Below, in pieces: positions 8,943-18,066 of a DNA stretch of 64,000 nucleotides. The position numbers were made by a program, and so were the translations under genes. The number at the start of each line of letters is the position of its first letter. The stretch's first letter is position 1. Under the pieces are notes generated by a model. It was not told where the DNA came from. It searched no databases and was given only the letters and a program-made list of their open reading frames with translations. This DNA is from Syntrophaceae bacterium UBA2280 (GTDB lineage: Bacteria; Desulfobacterota; Syntrophia; Syntrophales; Smithellaceae): contig DDWS01000056.1 of NCBI GenBank assembly GCA_002347685.1, positions 1-64,000 on the forward strand. Direction: 5' to 3'.

Positions 8943-9125
8943 ATGGCCACCGTGATGCCCGATAGTGAAAATGTTCAAAAGGCGATTAAATGGATTTCCG
9001 CCAGCCTGGAGGACGGCAGTTCACAACCCATTCATATGATTATTGAGAAAGCCGTATTTAAATTCGACCTGTCGCCAAAGGACACGGAGTTCCTGATAGG
9101 GTTTTTCCGTAATCACAAAAAATAG
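8943..9125 (+). CDS. Small hypothetical protein, 60 aa
   Basis: A short open frame with a strong ribosome binding site (AGGAGG at about 8929, 8 bases before the ATG). The predicted protein is soluble and helical, with FDLSPKDTEFLIGFF near the C-terminus; the sequence resembles small proteins seen beside metabolic genes in related anaerobes, but I do not recognise a named family. It stands alone between the divergent flavoredoxin gene and the convergent hydrolase gene. The ribosome binding site and lack of overlap make it likely real. Confidence 0.6.
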   Translation: MATVMPDSENVQKAIKWISASLEDGSSQPIHMIIEKAVFKFDLSPKDTEFLIGFFRNHKK

Positions 9126-9191
9126 GGCCAACGCGCGCCCCGTATCAACCGGCTTGCGGTCCCTTTTATAGTGCTGTGCGACGCGGACGGA

Positions 9192-10247
9192 CTAAAGAAC
9201 GAATCCCGTCAGATCCACCTGATCGATCCGGTCCGGCGTCCAGCAGGGCTGATCGTCGCGGTCAACGAGTCTGGCCCGGACACCTTCCGCATAATCCGGA
9301 TGCCGTGAAATGAATGCAGCCGCCTTTAATTCCGCGGCAAATACGTCCGCGATCCGCCGTCCTTCGTTGTGCCGCATCAATTTCAGCGCCAGAACCAGGG
9401 CAGTGGGTGAACGCTCCCCGATGCTGCTGAATACTTCATCGCAATGCTCCTGCTGTTTTGTGCAGCGGGACAAAGAATCCAGCAGGTGCAGAAGATCGGA
9501 CTGACCTGCGAAATATTTCGCCACCCAGCGGTCCATGGCCTTGTCTTCAGGAATCCCATCATCGAAGTATTCTGCTATTTTCCCGATGATCTCACCGGTC
9601 ATCTCCTCTTTTGACAAATCAGCATCCGGCTCAAATTTTTCCAGCGTTTCAATAAGGCGCGGAATGTTTTTTGAAAGCATATAGTAATTGGCCAGGCCCA
9701 GACGGACGCATTCGGCGCCTCTCATTTCATAACCGGTCAGGCCAAGATACTCGGGATATCCTTCCGGACAACGTGAAAACATCCAGCCGGTGGCGCCGAC
9801 ATCCGGAAAAAAACCGATCCGCGTCTCCGGCATAGCCATCCGTGTGCGCTCAGTAGCGATCCGGACATCCGCTCCGGCTGTAATCCCCAATCCGCCGCCC
9901 ATGGTGATGCCGTCAGCCAGAACCACCACCGGTTTGGAAAAAAGATGAAGTTTCAGATCCAGCGCATATTCTTTCCGAAAGAATGCGTCCACCTTTTCAT
10001 AATCCTGACGTTCGGCGGCCCCGGCAAGCTCCTTGACGTCTCCGCCTGCGCAAAACCCTTTTTGAGTGGCACTGTAAAAAAACACGAATCGGCAATGAGC
10101 GTCGGATCTGGCCTGATCAAGCAGATCGTCGATTTGATCAATCATACCCTCGTTGAGACTGTTGATCGCCCGGGGACGATTCAGGATGATGGACATCATG
10201 AACTTTGAACGCCGGCACAGCACGTGGTTTTCTGGTTGATCCGTCAC
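9192..10247 (-). CDS. 3-hydroxyisobutyryl-CoA hydrolase-like crotonase family protein
   Basis: Crotonase-fold enzyme of 351 aa. The oxyanion-hole segments are FCAGGDVKEL (about residue 65) and ADGITMGGGLGITAGADVRIATE, here read as ADGITMGGGLG then ITAGADVRIA; the ETRIGFFPDVG segment is typical of the HIBYL-CoA hydrolase branch rather than hydratases. The length and extended C-terminal helical part also fit that branch. It could act in valine degradation, or on another 3-hydroxyacyl-CoA or short acyl-CoA. It is alone on its strand, facing the 8943 gene. Confidence 0.82.
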   Translation of the reverse strand: MTDQPENHVLCRRSKFMMSIILNRPRAINSLNEGMIDQIDDLLDQARSDAHCRFVFFYSATQKGFCAGGDVKELAGAAERQDYEKVDAFFRKEYALDLKLHLFSKPVVVLADGITMGGGLGITAGADVRIATERTRMAMPETRIGFFPDVGATGWMFSRCPEGYPEYLGLTGYEMRGAECVRLGLANYYMLSKNIPRLIETLEKFEPDADLSKEEMTGEIIGKIAEYFDDGIPEDKAMDRWVAKYFAGQSDLLHLLDSLSRCTKQQEHCDEVFSSIGERSPTALVLALKLMRHNEGRRIADVFAAELKAAAFISRHPDYAEGVRARLVDRDDQPCWTPDRIDQVDLTGFVL

Positions 10248-10274
10248 TGCATTCCATCCTTTATGATTAATTGT

Positions 10275-10304
10275 TTGCCTTCTCGCAACGGATTATTATA
10301 TAAT
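10275..10304 (+). promoter_or_regulatory. Candidate promoter for the DUF2914 gene
   Basis: TTGCCT (10275-10280) and a perfect TATAAT (10299-10304) are 18 bases apart, about 95 bases before the gene. Confidence 0.4.
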
Positions 10305-10399
10305 GTCTAGTATTACAACATTAAAGTCAGCAGCATCCATCCGCAGCGGACCCGGCTCAGGCCGGTTTATCAACTTTTTTTTCAACCAGGGAGGACTTT

Positions 10400-10807
10400 A
10401 TGAAAAAACTTGTTTTTATCTCCATGATCATCACGGCTTTAGCGGCAGGCGTTGTCTTTTCAGCCCTGGCACAGGACAATACGGACGGTTTCCTGATTAA
10501 AAGACTGACGGTGGCCACCGGCATCGAAAACAGGGAGCCGGTCGGGGCTGGCGACTCGTTCCCGACGGACACGCCCAAAGCTTACTGCTTTCTGGAAGCA
10601 ATCGACATCGAACAGGACACAAACGTGATCTTTGTCTGGATTCACGAAGGTAAGGAAATCAGCCAGACCTCTCTGGCGCTGAAATCCGGTCCACGCTGGC
10701 GAACCAGAGCCGAAAAGACCCTCCATGGCCTGTCAGGCGCCTGGAAAGTCGAAATCAGAAATGAAGCAGGCCAGGCATTAAAAGATATCTCATTCACCGT
10801 GGAATAG
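10400..10807 (+). CDS. DUF2914 family exported protein
   Basis: A 135-aa protein with a Sec signal peptide (residues 1-24, cleavage after ALA) and one small beta-rich domain that matches the DUF2914 pattern: early ENREP, then CFLEAIDI, VIFVWIHEGKE, PRWRTRAEKTL and a closing AWKVEIRNEAGQ. Function of the family is unknown; it is often fused to other envelope proteins. GGGAGG lies 6 bases before the ATG. It ends at a shared hairpin (10815-10856) opposite mscL. Confidence 0.8.
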   Translation: MKKLVFISMIITALAAGVVFSALAQDNTDGFLIKRLTVATGIENREPVGAGDSFPTDTPKAYCFLEAIDIEQDTNVIFVWIHEGKEISQTSLALKSGPRWRTRAEKTLHGLSGAWKVEIRNEAGQALKDISFTVE

Positions 10808-10814
10808 AAAGGCA

Positions 10815-10856
10815 GACTCCTGCTCCCGATTTGCCGAAAAAAAGGGAGCAGGAGTC
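10815..10856. terminator. Bidirectional terminator hairpin
   Basis: GACTCCTGCTCCC at 10815-10827 pairs exactly with GGGAGCAGGAGTC at 10844-10856 around a 16-base loop holding a run of seven A. It lies between the convergent DUF2914 and mscL genes and can serve both. Confidence 0.75.
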
Positions 10857-10878
10857 TTGAACCATTTTTGTAATCTTC

Positions 10879-11283
10879 TTATTTTCTCAACAGGTCCCGA
10901 ATTTCCATGAGCAATTCCTGATCCCTTGTCGGCGGGGGTGGTTCCACTGCTTCTTCCTTCTTCTTTTTGATGATCATCCCCAGAAATTTCACAATAAAGA
11001 TATACAAAGCCAATGCGATGATCAGAAAACTGACAATTTCACCAATGAATAAACCATAAGGAATTTCCTTTTCGTTCACCACCCATTTCCAGGCTAGATA
11101 CCCCTGTTCGCCGGGCATAATCAGGCTGATCGCGGGCATGATAATGTCCTTGACCAGGGAATTAATAATCTTGCCAAAAGCCCCGCCGATAATGACGGCA
11201 ATGGCCAGATCCACCACATTCCCCTTGAGTGCAAAGTTCTTGAACTCATCCAGTATCGACGACATTTTTTTTCTGGGATCCAT
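10879..11283 (-). CDS. mscL: Large-conductance mechanosensitive channel MscL
   Basis: Osmotic safety valve of the inner membrane. The 134-aa protein has the amphipathic N-terminus, TM1 with the gating segment FALKGNVVDLAIAVIIGGAFGKI (shown as FALKGNVVDLAIAVIIG), a periplasmic loop, TM2 and a charged C-terminal helix (TRDQELLMEIRDLL). The ATG at 11283 follows AAAGGAG; an in-frame TTG at 11298 would include the ribosome binding site and is rejected. Single gene. Confidence 0.97.
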   Translation of the reverse strand: MDPRKKMSSILDEFKNFALKGNVVDLAIAVIIGGAFGKIINSLVKDIIMPAISLIMPGEQGYLAWKWVVNEKEIPYGLFIGEIVSFLIIALALYIFIVKFLGMIIKKKKEEAVEPPPPTRDQELLMEIRDLLRK

Positions 11284-11310
11284 TTTTTCTCCTTTCAAAA
11301 AAACTGACGG

Positions 11311-11772
11311 CTACTCGATTTTGGCCATCTCTTCATAAACTTTCAGTTCGATCACACTGAAGAATACCAGGTATTGATCCGGGCCCAGAAGTCTTTGCAA
11401 TTCCCATCCGGTCCGGGTTTTCTTTTCCGTCGTCACGACCAGCGCCACTTCACATTCCTTCCAATTGATCCGCCGAACGCGGGCGCTGGTTTTCATCCGC
11501 CAATCGCCTGAAATCACATAGTCTGAATCCACAAGGTTATTAATCTGATCCACCAGAATATTCCGGCCGAGTTGCTTCTCTTTTATGACGCGCGCGACAG
11601 CCCGAAGAATAATAATCTCTTTGGCCGCGTAGACATGCGTAAACGTATCGGGGGCGCCGATGGAATCCTTCCCGATCTCCTCACCCGTCCCGGTTCCGAG
11701 CTGATTGGCGCATGCCCCTAATGTGATCACCAGGGCGATAAGCAATATCCACCCATATGGCTTTTTAATCAT
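11311..11772 (-). CDS. Hypothetical lipoprotein
   Basis: A 153-aa protein with a lipoprotein signal peptide: a hydrophobic stretch then the lipobox LGAC (cysteine at residue 21). The mature part is a small mixed domain with no motif that I recognise; it contains a CEVALVV segment and ends in an acidic helix. Lipoprotein location in the cell envelope is inferred. It lies just upstream of mscL on the same strand (28 bases apart) and downstream of the HD gene. Confidence 0.7.
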   Translation of the reverse strand: MIKKPYGWILLIALVITLGACANQLGTGTGEEIGKDSIGAPDTFTHVYAAKEIIILRAVARVIKEKQLGRNILVDQINNLVDSDYVISGDWRMKTSARVRRINWKECEVALVVTTEKKTRTGWELQRLLGPDQYLVFFSVIELKVYEEMAKIE

Positions 11773-11801
11773 TCAGGCGCCTCCGGAATCATGATGGTGG
11801 A

Positions 11802-12377
11802 TCATCGGCTGTTGCCGTTGATCCACCAGTCGCTTTTGTCCTTAAACCACCAGCGGGAAGAATCCGTACCGACAATACGGTCGGCCAGTTTTTTGCCTGC
11901 ATCGGTCGTCAGCCTCTGCAGCGCAAACTTTATCCATTCCGCAGAATACTTGTTGCCCAGATCACCATATTCCTTCAGCTGTAAAATGAGTGCAATCTGA
12001 TCGGCGTCCCGGACAGCCCGTGCTTCCGGGGTTTCTTTCGCGTTGAATTCTTCAATCGACTGCCGGATATCGTCTCCGAAGGAGAGCCCCTCCGTCAACT
12101 CCCGGACAGCCTTGGCTTCATCCACGTCCACATATTTCTTATTGACGTAGTTCATATCGCCCGTGCGCGCTTCCGGCAAATCATGCAGAGCACACATTTT
12201 CAAAACACAGTGCTCATCGAGAGTGTCATCGAGTTTGCACAGAACGTAACCGACAAACACCGTGCGCAGGATATGCTCCGCCACCGATTCCCGGCCGCTG
12301 CCCAGAAACTGGTAGCCGCTGCGGGGTGTTTTGGACAACATGCCCGTTTCAAACAGAAAATCCGCGATGCTATCCAT
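11802..12377 (-). CDS. HD domain phosphohydrolase (YfbR/HDDC2 type)
   Basis: Metal-dependent phosphohydrolase, 191 aa. The HD residues are H35 (SVAEH), H65-D66 (CALHDLPEA) and the later RDADQIAL aspartate, in the order and spacing of the 5'-deoxynucleotidase YfbR and human HDDC2. Probable role: dephosphorylation of deoxynucleoside monophosphates. It starts one base after the stop of the 72-aa gene upstream (12379-12597), so the two are translationally linked. Confidence 0.85.
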   Translation of the reverse strand: MDSIADFLFETGMLSKTPRSGYQFLGSGRESVAEHILRTVFVGYVLCKLDDTLDEHCVLKMCALHDLPEARTGDMNYVNKKYVDVDEAKAVRELTEGLSFGDDIRQSIEEFNAKETPEARAVRDADQIALILQLKEYGDLGNKYSAEWIKFALQRLTTDAGKKLADRIVGTDSSRWWFKDKSDWWINGNSR

Positions 12378-12378
12378 G

Positions 12379-12597
12379 TCAACCCTTCTTCAACACTTTG
12401 ATCCGGTTGCCCATCATCTCCGACATTTTGCTAAGCTGCATCTGTAGTGATGCGATAGAGTCCGGCCTCATGCTTTCAATTTTGTCTAGCTGCCCCTTCC
12501 AATGCTCCAGAAGGGATATCTCCTGATCCTTGAGTTTCTTTTCAAACCGGTCCTGATATTCCTTGATAAAAGCGGCGGACAAATCCTGTGGCGCCAT
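12379..12597 (-). CDS. Small coiled-coil hypothetical protein, 72 aa
   Basis: A short charged helical protein (FIKEYQDRFEKKLKDQE, then two more heptad-like segments) with no known domain. Its stop codon is one base from the ATG of the HD phosphohydrolase, indicating one transcript. The start ATG is preceded by GGAGGG. Confidence 0.65.
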   Translation of the reverse strand: MAPQDLSAAFIKEYQDRFEKKLKDQEISLLEHWKGQLDKIESMRPDSIASLQMQLSKMSEMMGNRIKVLKKG

Positions 12598-12677
12598 GTT
12601 GATCCCTCCATGAATGATTGCGCAGCATTATAACACTCGCTTTCAAACATACAACAAGCAATTTATCAAATGATAAT

Positions 12678-12706
12678 TTGACACCCCCCTGCAAATACGA
12701 TAAGAA
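12678..12706 (+). promoter_or_regulatory. Candidate promoter for the DUF1385 gene
   Basis: A perfect TTGACA (12678-12683) lies 17 bases before TAAGAA (12701-12706), about 47 bases upstream of the gene. The -10 box is weak. Confidence 0.35.
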
Positions 12707-12752
12707 TCCTCAGTGAATCAGACAAAATAAATAAAACCGGTGCACAATCCCT

Positions 12753-13622
12753 ATGGGCTGCAAACCCAACCCCGAAGATATCGCCGGCGGACAGGCCGTT
12801 TTAGAAGGTGTCATGATGCGTCACGGCACCAGAATCGCCACAGCCGTCAGACGGCCGGACCGGGAAATCGTTTTCCAGGAACGTGAGTATATTCCTCTGG
12901 CCAAACGCTACAAGGTTCTAGGCTGGATGTTTATCCGGGGAACGATCGCCCTGTTCGAAATGATGTTCATCGGCATCAAGAGCCTGATGTTTTCGGCGGA
13001 AGTCGCCCTGTCTGAAGAGGAAAGCAAACCGCAAGGATGGGAAATTTACATTTCGTTTGTCATCAGCTTTGCCACGGCCGTCTTTTTCTTTGTCGTTGTG
13101 CCGGCGTTCTTCTTTACACAGATCAAAGGTCATATAGACAGCCTGATCCTTTTGAATATTCTGGAAGGCTGCGTCCGCCTGGGCATGTTTTTGTGTTTTC
13201 TGACTGCTACGCTTCTTATGAAGGATATGCGGCGCGTCTATATGTATCACGGCGCCGAGCATAAAACAGTTTTTGCCTGGGAAGACGGCCAGGATCTGAC
13301 CGTGGAAAACGTCAGGAAATATTCCACACGGCATCCGCGCTGCGGCACGAGCTTTATTCTTTTTGTCATGATTATCTCCATTCTCGTCTTTTCTCTTCTG
13401 GGACGGCCGGATTTTCTGCATCGCGTTATGTACAAGATTCTTCTGATGCCGGTGATCGCCGGCATTTCCTACGAAGCCATCCGCTTTACCGGAAAACATA
13501 CACGTCTCAAACTGGTGCAGATCTTGAGCTGGCCGGGACTGGCGCTACAGCGCATCACCACGCGGGAGCCGGATGATGAACAAATTGAAGTCGCCATCTC
13601 CGCGATGAAAAAAGTCATCTGA
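12753..13622 (+). CDS. DUF1385 family membrane protein
   Basis: A 289-aa polytopic protein. The family N-terminus GGQAVLEGVMMRHG is present (residues 12-25), then about five transmembrane helices, with the conserved YHGAEHKTVFAWE between helices and RHPRCGTSF after it. The histidine- and glutamate-rich AEHKT and the CG motif hint at metal or ligand binding, but the family has no assigned function. No clear ribosome binding site precedes the ATG; the conserved N-terminus supports this start. Confidence 0.85.
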   Translation: MGCKPNPEDIAGGQAVLEGVMMRHGTRIATAVRRPDREIVFQEREYIPLAKRYKVLGWMFIRGTIALFEMMFIGIKSLMFSAEVALSEEESKPQGWEIYISFVISFATAVFFFVVVPAFFFTQIKGHIDSLILLNILEGCVRLGMFLCFLTATLLMKDMRRVYMYHGAEHKTVFAWEDGQDLTVENVRKYSTRHPRCGTSFILFVMIISILVFSLLGRPDFLHRVMYKILLMPVIAGISYEAIRFTGKHTRLKLVQILSWPGLALQRITTREPDDEQIEVAISAMKKVI

Positions 13623-13751
13623 TCACGAACGAGCCTTTCGCACTTTGCCGATCAACCGCACCCCTGATCCCGATTGAGATTGACTTTTCCAATTATTTAA
13701 AGTAATTGAACATCTTATGTTGCTGATACACTGAGCCAAGGAGCGCCATCC

Positions 13752-15464
13752 ATGAAAATTATTTTTATGACGGTTTTAATTGCGTCTCTCATTTCAACCG
13801 TCGCCTTGCATCATCCGGCATCGGCCGGCGAGGATACGGCACAGCTGACCTTCAGTAAAACCGCCATCGCCAGAAAAGACCTCCAGATCTACACGGTACG
13901 GAAAGGCGATATGATTTCGGCCATCGTCCGGAAACTGCCCGACGTCCGTGAAAAAGATATTCCCTCTTTGTACCGCACCATCAAAGAACTCAATCCCGAC
14001 ATTGACGATCTCAACAGGCTGCGAGCGGGCCAGGACCTTATTCTGCCCGGAAAAGTCCTGGTCGACACCCCCGAACCGACAGACAAGATTATCTTGTCGG
14101 AGGCGGCTAAACCCCAACGGGCGTCGGGACCAACCTATAGCGTCAGAAGCGGCGACAGCCTGATCAAAATCGTTCATCGCGAACTGAACATCCGGTCCAA
14201 CACGCAAAGCACGCTCAAAGCCATTCAATCCCTGAACCCGTCGATCACGGATGTCAACAGGATTTACGCGGGCCAGGTGATTCGTCTGCCGGATGTTTCA
14301 GGGCGGATGGATTCTCCCGCTGAAATCATCAAACCCGCCGCAGTCGTCGTGCTAACGGACGATCCCCTGGCCATCCGTGAAAAAATTGAGGCACGTCAGG
14401 AACCACTCCTTATGTCGCCTGAGGCGCGCACGGCCGTGATCAAGCACATCGTCACGCAGATGAACGGTTCCATGATCACCAGTGGAAACTATTACCTGCC
14501 GGTATCCTCCACAGAGCAGTGGACCATCGATTGCTCCGTGATACCGGTCGTTGAATTGCCGACCGGAACAACCATTTTCCTGGACTCGGAAAACCGCGCC
14601 CACCGCCAGCTTAAGAAACTGATCAGCGAAAAATGGAAGAATCATCACCTGATCACGCTGGATGATAAAGACGATCTGATCACAACCCTCAAGAAAATCT
14701 TTCAGACAGACAGAACCTTTGAGTTCTCCAGGGTCGACAAACCCGTTTCCGTGGGTACCAAGCCTGCGACGGAGGTCATCGTGGACTGGCTGATCTCTCA
14801 GAAAAATCCGTCCGCCGCTCATCCGCTGCTGCAGGCGCTGCGTTTCGTCTACGAAGACGCCCCTCTGCTTCCCCGTGCGCTGATCAATTACGCACGCCAG
14901 AACAACCTGATGATCACGGAAATCTCCCCGCAGAAAGGCCTGACAGGCAAGCCCGAGGAAATCTATTCCATCGCACCCCTGCCGGTTCTGCCTGCGGCAC
15001 CGGCAGCGGATCTCGCTTATGCCCTGCTGACTTATCTGGATATCCCCGTCGACCGAAACGTCGACGTCAAAGTGTTCGACATTGCCAAAGACGGGTTTAA
15101 TCTCTCAATCAAGGCGGATATGGCGGCCAGCCACCGTGAACGGCCGCATCTGATCTTTTCCCGGAATTTGCCGCCGCAATTCATCAGCATTCTGGAAAAA
15201 GCAGGCAATGAGATCATCTTCATTTCCGACGAGGAAGGGCCGGTCAAGAACATGGAAACGCTTTTGAGGACCTTTGCTTTTGTTTTCACGACGGGCTATT
15301 TTTCCTTCTCCGGACTGGACGTCAACCAGCCGCCTTACCATGTCGGGTTTAGCGGCACCAAGATCAAAACCGACAAAGATCTCTATGTCGTCGATTTTGA
15401 TTTTGACGATCAGATACGGGGACTGCTGCAGGAGAGCTGGTCGGCTCACATTGTCCGGTATTAG
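13752..15464 (+). CDS. Exported protein with two LysM domains
   Basis: A 570-aa protein with a Sec signal peptide (cleavage near SAG, residue 26) and two LysM peptidoglycan-binding domains (residues about 46-100, starting YTVRKGDMISAI, and about 130-185, starting YSVRSGDSLIKI). The remaining 380 residues have no domain I recognise. It probably sits in the periplasm bound to the cell wall. Single gene, with AAGGAG before the ATG. Confidence 0.8.
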   Translation: MKIIFMTVLIASLISTVALHHPASAGEDTAQLTFSKTAIARKDLQIYTVRKGDMISAIVRKLPDVREKDIPSLYRTIKELNPDIDDLNRLRAGQDLILPGKVLVDTPEPTDKIILSEAAKPQRASGPTYSVRSGDSLIKIVHRELNIRSNTQSTLKAIQSLNPSITDVNRIYAGQVIRLPDVSGRMDSPAEIIKPAAVVVLTDDPLAIREKIEARQEPLLMSPEARTAVIKHIVTQMNGSMITSGNYYLPVSSTEQWTIDCSVIPVVELPTGTTIFLDSENRAHRQLKKLISEKWKNHHLITLDDKDDLITTLKKIFQTDRTFEFSRVDKPVSVGTKPATEVIVDWLISQKNPSAAHPLLQALRFVYEDAPLLPRALINYARQNNLMITEISPQKGLTGKPEEIYSIAPLPVLPAAPAADLAYALLTYLDIPVDRNVDVKVFDIAKDGFNLSIKADMAASHRERPHLIFSRNLPPQFISILEKAGNEIIFISDEEGPVKNMETLLRTFAFVFTTGYFSFSGLDVNQPPYHVGFSGTKIKTDKDLYVVDFDFDDQIRGLLQESWSAHIVRY

Positions 15465-15560
15465 GATTTCCGGACGGTAAAAAGAAATCAGGCGCCGCGG
15501 ATACATTCTTTGCGGCGCTTTTCATTAACTTCGTCATCATTGAATGGATCAATCCTCACC

Positions 15561-16529
15561 ATGAAAGCCATCGCCCTTTTTTCCGGCGGACTCGACAGCA
15601 TGCTGGCCGCCCTGCTTGTTCATCAGCAAAACATAGAGGTGGTCTGTCTGACATACGCCACACCGTTTTTCGGCCCGGCCAGAGCCATAGAATCGGCCCG
15701 TCAGATCGGGCTGACCCTGGAAATTGAAGACATCACCGGCCCGCATCTGGAAATGCTCAAATCCCCGCGTTACGGCTTCGGCAAAAACATGAACCCCTGC
15801 ATCGACTGCCACACACTGATGCTGAAAATCGCGGGGGACAAGATGAAATCAGCCGGCGCCGACTTTCTGGTAACCGGCGAAGTGCTCGGCCAGCGCCCCA
15901 TGTCGCAGACCAAGCAATCTCTGTTTGTGGTGGCAAAAAACTCCGGTTACGCCGACCACATATTGCGGCCGCTCTCGGCGCAGCTGCTTTCGCCCATCGA
16001 GGCGGAAAGGGACGGCAGAATCGACCGGTCGAAACTTCTGGCCATTTCCGGTCGGGGCCGCAAAGACCAGATGCGGCTTGCGGAAGCATTCGGCATTCGC
16101 AACTACCCGCCGCCCGCCGGCGGATGCCTTCTGACCGATCCGATATTTTCCGCAAGGCTGCGCGACCTGATGTCACGTGGAGAAGATCGCGGGATTCGTG
16201 ACTATGAGCTTCTGAAATACGGAAGGCATTTCCGCACCGACGACGGTATAAAAATCATCGTCGGACGCAACAAGGCGGACAACGACCGGATGCGCAAGCT
16301 CATGGAAGATGACGATCTGGTGTGCTTTATGGCCGATTACGCGGGCCCCAGCGTGTTGATTCCCTATGGAAACGAATCGGCAAAAGAACTGGCCGCCGCG
16401 CTTTGCGTCCGCTACTCCGACGCGCCGGAAGATACAGAAGCCAGCGTCATATGCCGCAAGGACGGCAAAGCGACCACACTGAAATCCAAAGCGCTTGCCG
16501 ATGAAGAGTGCCGGCGGCTCATCCTTTGA
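15561..16529 (+). CDS. PP-loop tRNA thiolation-like protein
   Basis: ATP-pyrophosphatase of the adenine nucleotide alpha-hydrolase fold: SGGLDS (residues 8-13) is the PP-loop, and CIDCH in the middle is the cysteine motif seen in tRNA thiolases related to MnmA and ThiI. The C-terminal third (YLLKYGRHF type segment, then GRNKADNDRM) looks like the NFACT-R type RNA-binding part often fused to this group. Exact tRNA position modified is not evident. The ATG at 15561 is chosen because the PP-loop usually starts within the first ten residues. Its last 11 bases overlap the convergent DUF4301 gene. Confidence 0.75.
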   Translation: MKAIALFSGGLDSMLAALLVHQQNIEVVCLTYATPFFGPARAIESARQIGLTLEIEDITGPHLEMLKSPRYGFGKNMNPCIDCHTLMLKIAGDKMKSAGADFLVTGEVLGQRPMSQTKQSLFVVAKNSGYADHILRPLSAQLLSPIEAERDGRIDRSKLLAISGRGRKDQMRLAEAFGIRNYPPPAGGCLLTDPIFSARLRDLMSRGEDRGIRDYELLKYGRHFRTDDGIKIIVGRNKADNDRMRKLMEDDDLVCFMADYAGPSVLIPYGNESAKELAAALCVRYSDAPEDTEASVICRKDGKATTLKSKALADEECRRLIL

Positions 16530-18066
16530 TCTTTTTTCCTGCCTTCATCGCCTGATGCTGCGGGCGCAGCAGATCCTCCACCGCTTTGACGGGATTGAAA
16601 ACGGCGATCGGCAATTCGACAAAGACCGTGTTCCATCGGGCCATGCCGCCGTTCCACAGCCCCGGCAGTTCCTGAGCCAGAAGGTTTTTCCCTTTTTCCG
16701 TTTTGGCGCTGATGAGATACGCATCCGGATCGATATATTTTTGCAAATCGAACAATCGCCCGCGGTAGTCCCGGATACAGCAGACCATATCGACCGGATT
16801 GAAGTAAGACGCGCACGACCAGACGGTTGCCTGGCGTGGATCTGATAAATCGACATGCGCCGATTCAATAATTTGCAGCGTTTGCGATCCGTCTCGTTCC
16901 TCCACCCAGAAAGGACCGCCGCCCGGCTCGCCCTCATTTCGCACCATACCGCAGATACGAAGCGGCCTGTTTAAGATCGCAAAGAGCATTTTTCTTTTCT
17001 TCTGAAGCGAAGCCGATTCATATTCCGGCCCCGGGGACGCAGACAGTGTGCGTCGGCAGAAATCCGCCAAACGGCCGATTGCCTCTGCCGACACCCGGCC
17101 TGCATCCAGATCATTGAGCGCGGAAAACACCTCCTCCCGAATCTCCAGAGCCAGCCCACCCAGAATTTTTTTATAGGGCAGAATTTTCACCAGGCTGTTT
17201 TCCGGCACGACATTGTCAATATTTTTGACGAAGATCAAATCGGCATCAAGCGTATTTAAGTTGGCAAGCAGCGCCCCGTGCCCGCCGGGCCGGAAAACCA
17301 GTTGTCCTTCCGCGTCCCGGAAGGGCCGTTTTTTTATATCCGCCGCCAGACGGCTGGTCGCCGGAGACTGCACGGACAAATCAATTTTATACCGGACACC
17401 GAATTTTCTTTCATACCGGGGAACGGATTTTTTGAGTGCCTTTTTAACGGCCGGAACATGTTCCGCAGAAACAGTGAAATGCAAACGGCACGAACCGCGG
17501 TTGTTCTTCACAAGCATGGCCGCTTCCGCCAGATGCTCGTCTAACGCCATGGCGGAGCTTTCGTCCGCACATGCGTGAAACAAAATCAGCGCCTTGGGAA
17601 GCCATCCGTAATGGAGGCCGCCCGGAAGCAGAATATGGCGCAGCATCCCGGAAACATCTTTTTTTATATACAAACTGCGCGCAGCAGGATTTTGCAGGAT
17701 TTCGCAAAAGAAGGGCATTTTTTTCAGATCGCGCCAGAAACCGCGTTGCCTTGCCGGATCTCCGAAGCCGCCCTGATCCATCGCGGCATACCAGCCCGCG
17801 AACATGCGGCTGGCTGCGCCGGAAGCGGGAACAAACTTCAGAAGTTGATGCCTGCCTGCTTCGGCGTCATAGCGTTCGACAAGTTTTTTCTTTTTCGCCG
17901 CGCCGATGGATAAAATCCCGTCACCGGGCGTACACGGCCTGTGCAGGTTAAGGAACCGGGGCCCCCTCGCATAGAGCGCTAATTGGCCTTCGATGTCGCG
18001 TTTCGTGAGCCCCAGCGCTTTGATTTGTTTCAGGTCAGTTGTTGTCAATCCATCGTCTTTTTTCAT
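16519..18066 (-). CDS. DUF4301 family protein
   Basis: A 515-aa soluble protein with the family layout: an N-terminal helical part, LLKFVPASGAASRMF (about residues 73-87), which resembles a nucleotide-sugar pyrophosphorylase phosphate-binding loop, then FRPGGHGALLANLNTLDADLIFVKNIDN in the middle, shown in parts as FRPGGHGALLANLN and DADLIFVKNIDN. These segments recall UTP-glucose-1-phosphate uridylyltransferase-like enzymes, so a nucleotidyltransferase is a fair guess, but the family has no proven activity. Single gene. Confidence 0.78.
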   Translation of the reverse strand: MKKDDGLTTTDLKQIKALGLTKRDIEGQLALYARGPRFLNLHRPCTPGDGILSIGAAKKKKLVERYDAEAGRHQLLKFVPASGAASRMFAGWYAAMDQGGFGDPARQRGFWRDLKKMPFFCEILQNPAARSLYIKKDVSGMLRHILLPGGLHYGWLPKALILFHACADESSAMALDEHLAEAAMLVKNNRGSCRLHFTVSAEHVPAVKKALKKSVPRYERKFGVRYKIDLSVQSPATSRLAADIKKRPFRDAEGQLVFRPGGHGALLANLNTLDADLIFVKNIDNVVPENSLVKILPYKKILGGLALEIREEVFSALNDLDAGRVSAEAIGRLADFCRRTLSASPGPEYESASLQKKRKMLFAILNRPLRICGMVRNEGEPGGGPFWVEERDGSQTLQIIESAHVDLSDPRQATVWSCASYFNPVDMVCCIRDYRGRLFDLQKYIDPDAYLISAKTEKGKNLLAQELPGLWNGGMARWNTVFVELPIAVFNPVKAVEDLLRPQHQAMKAGKKIKG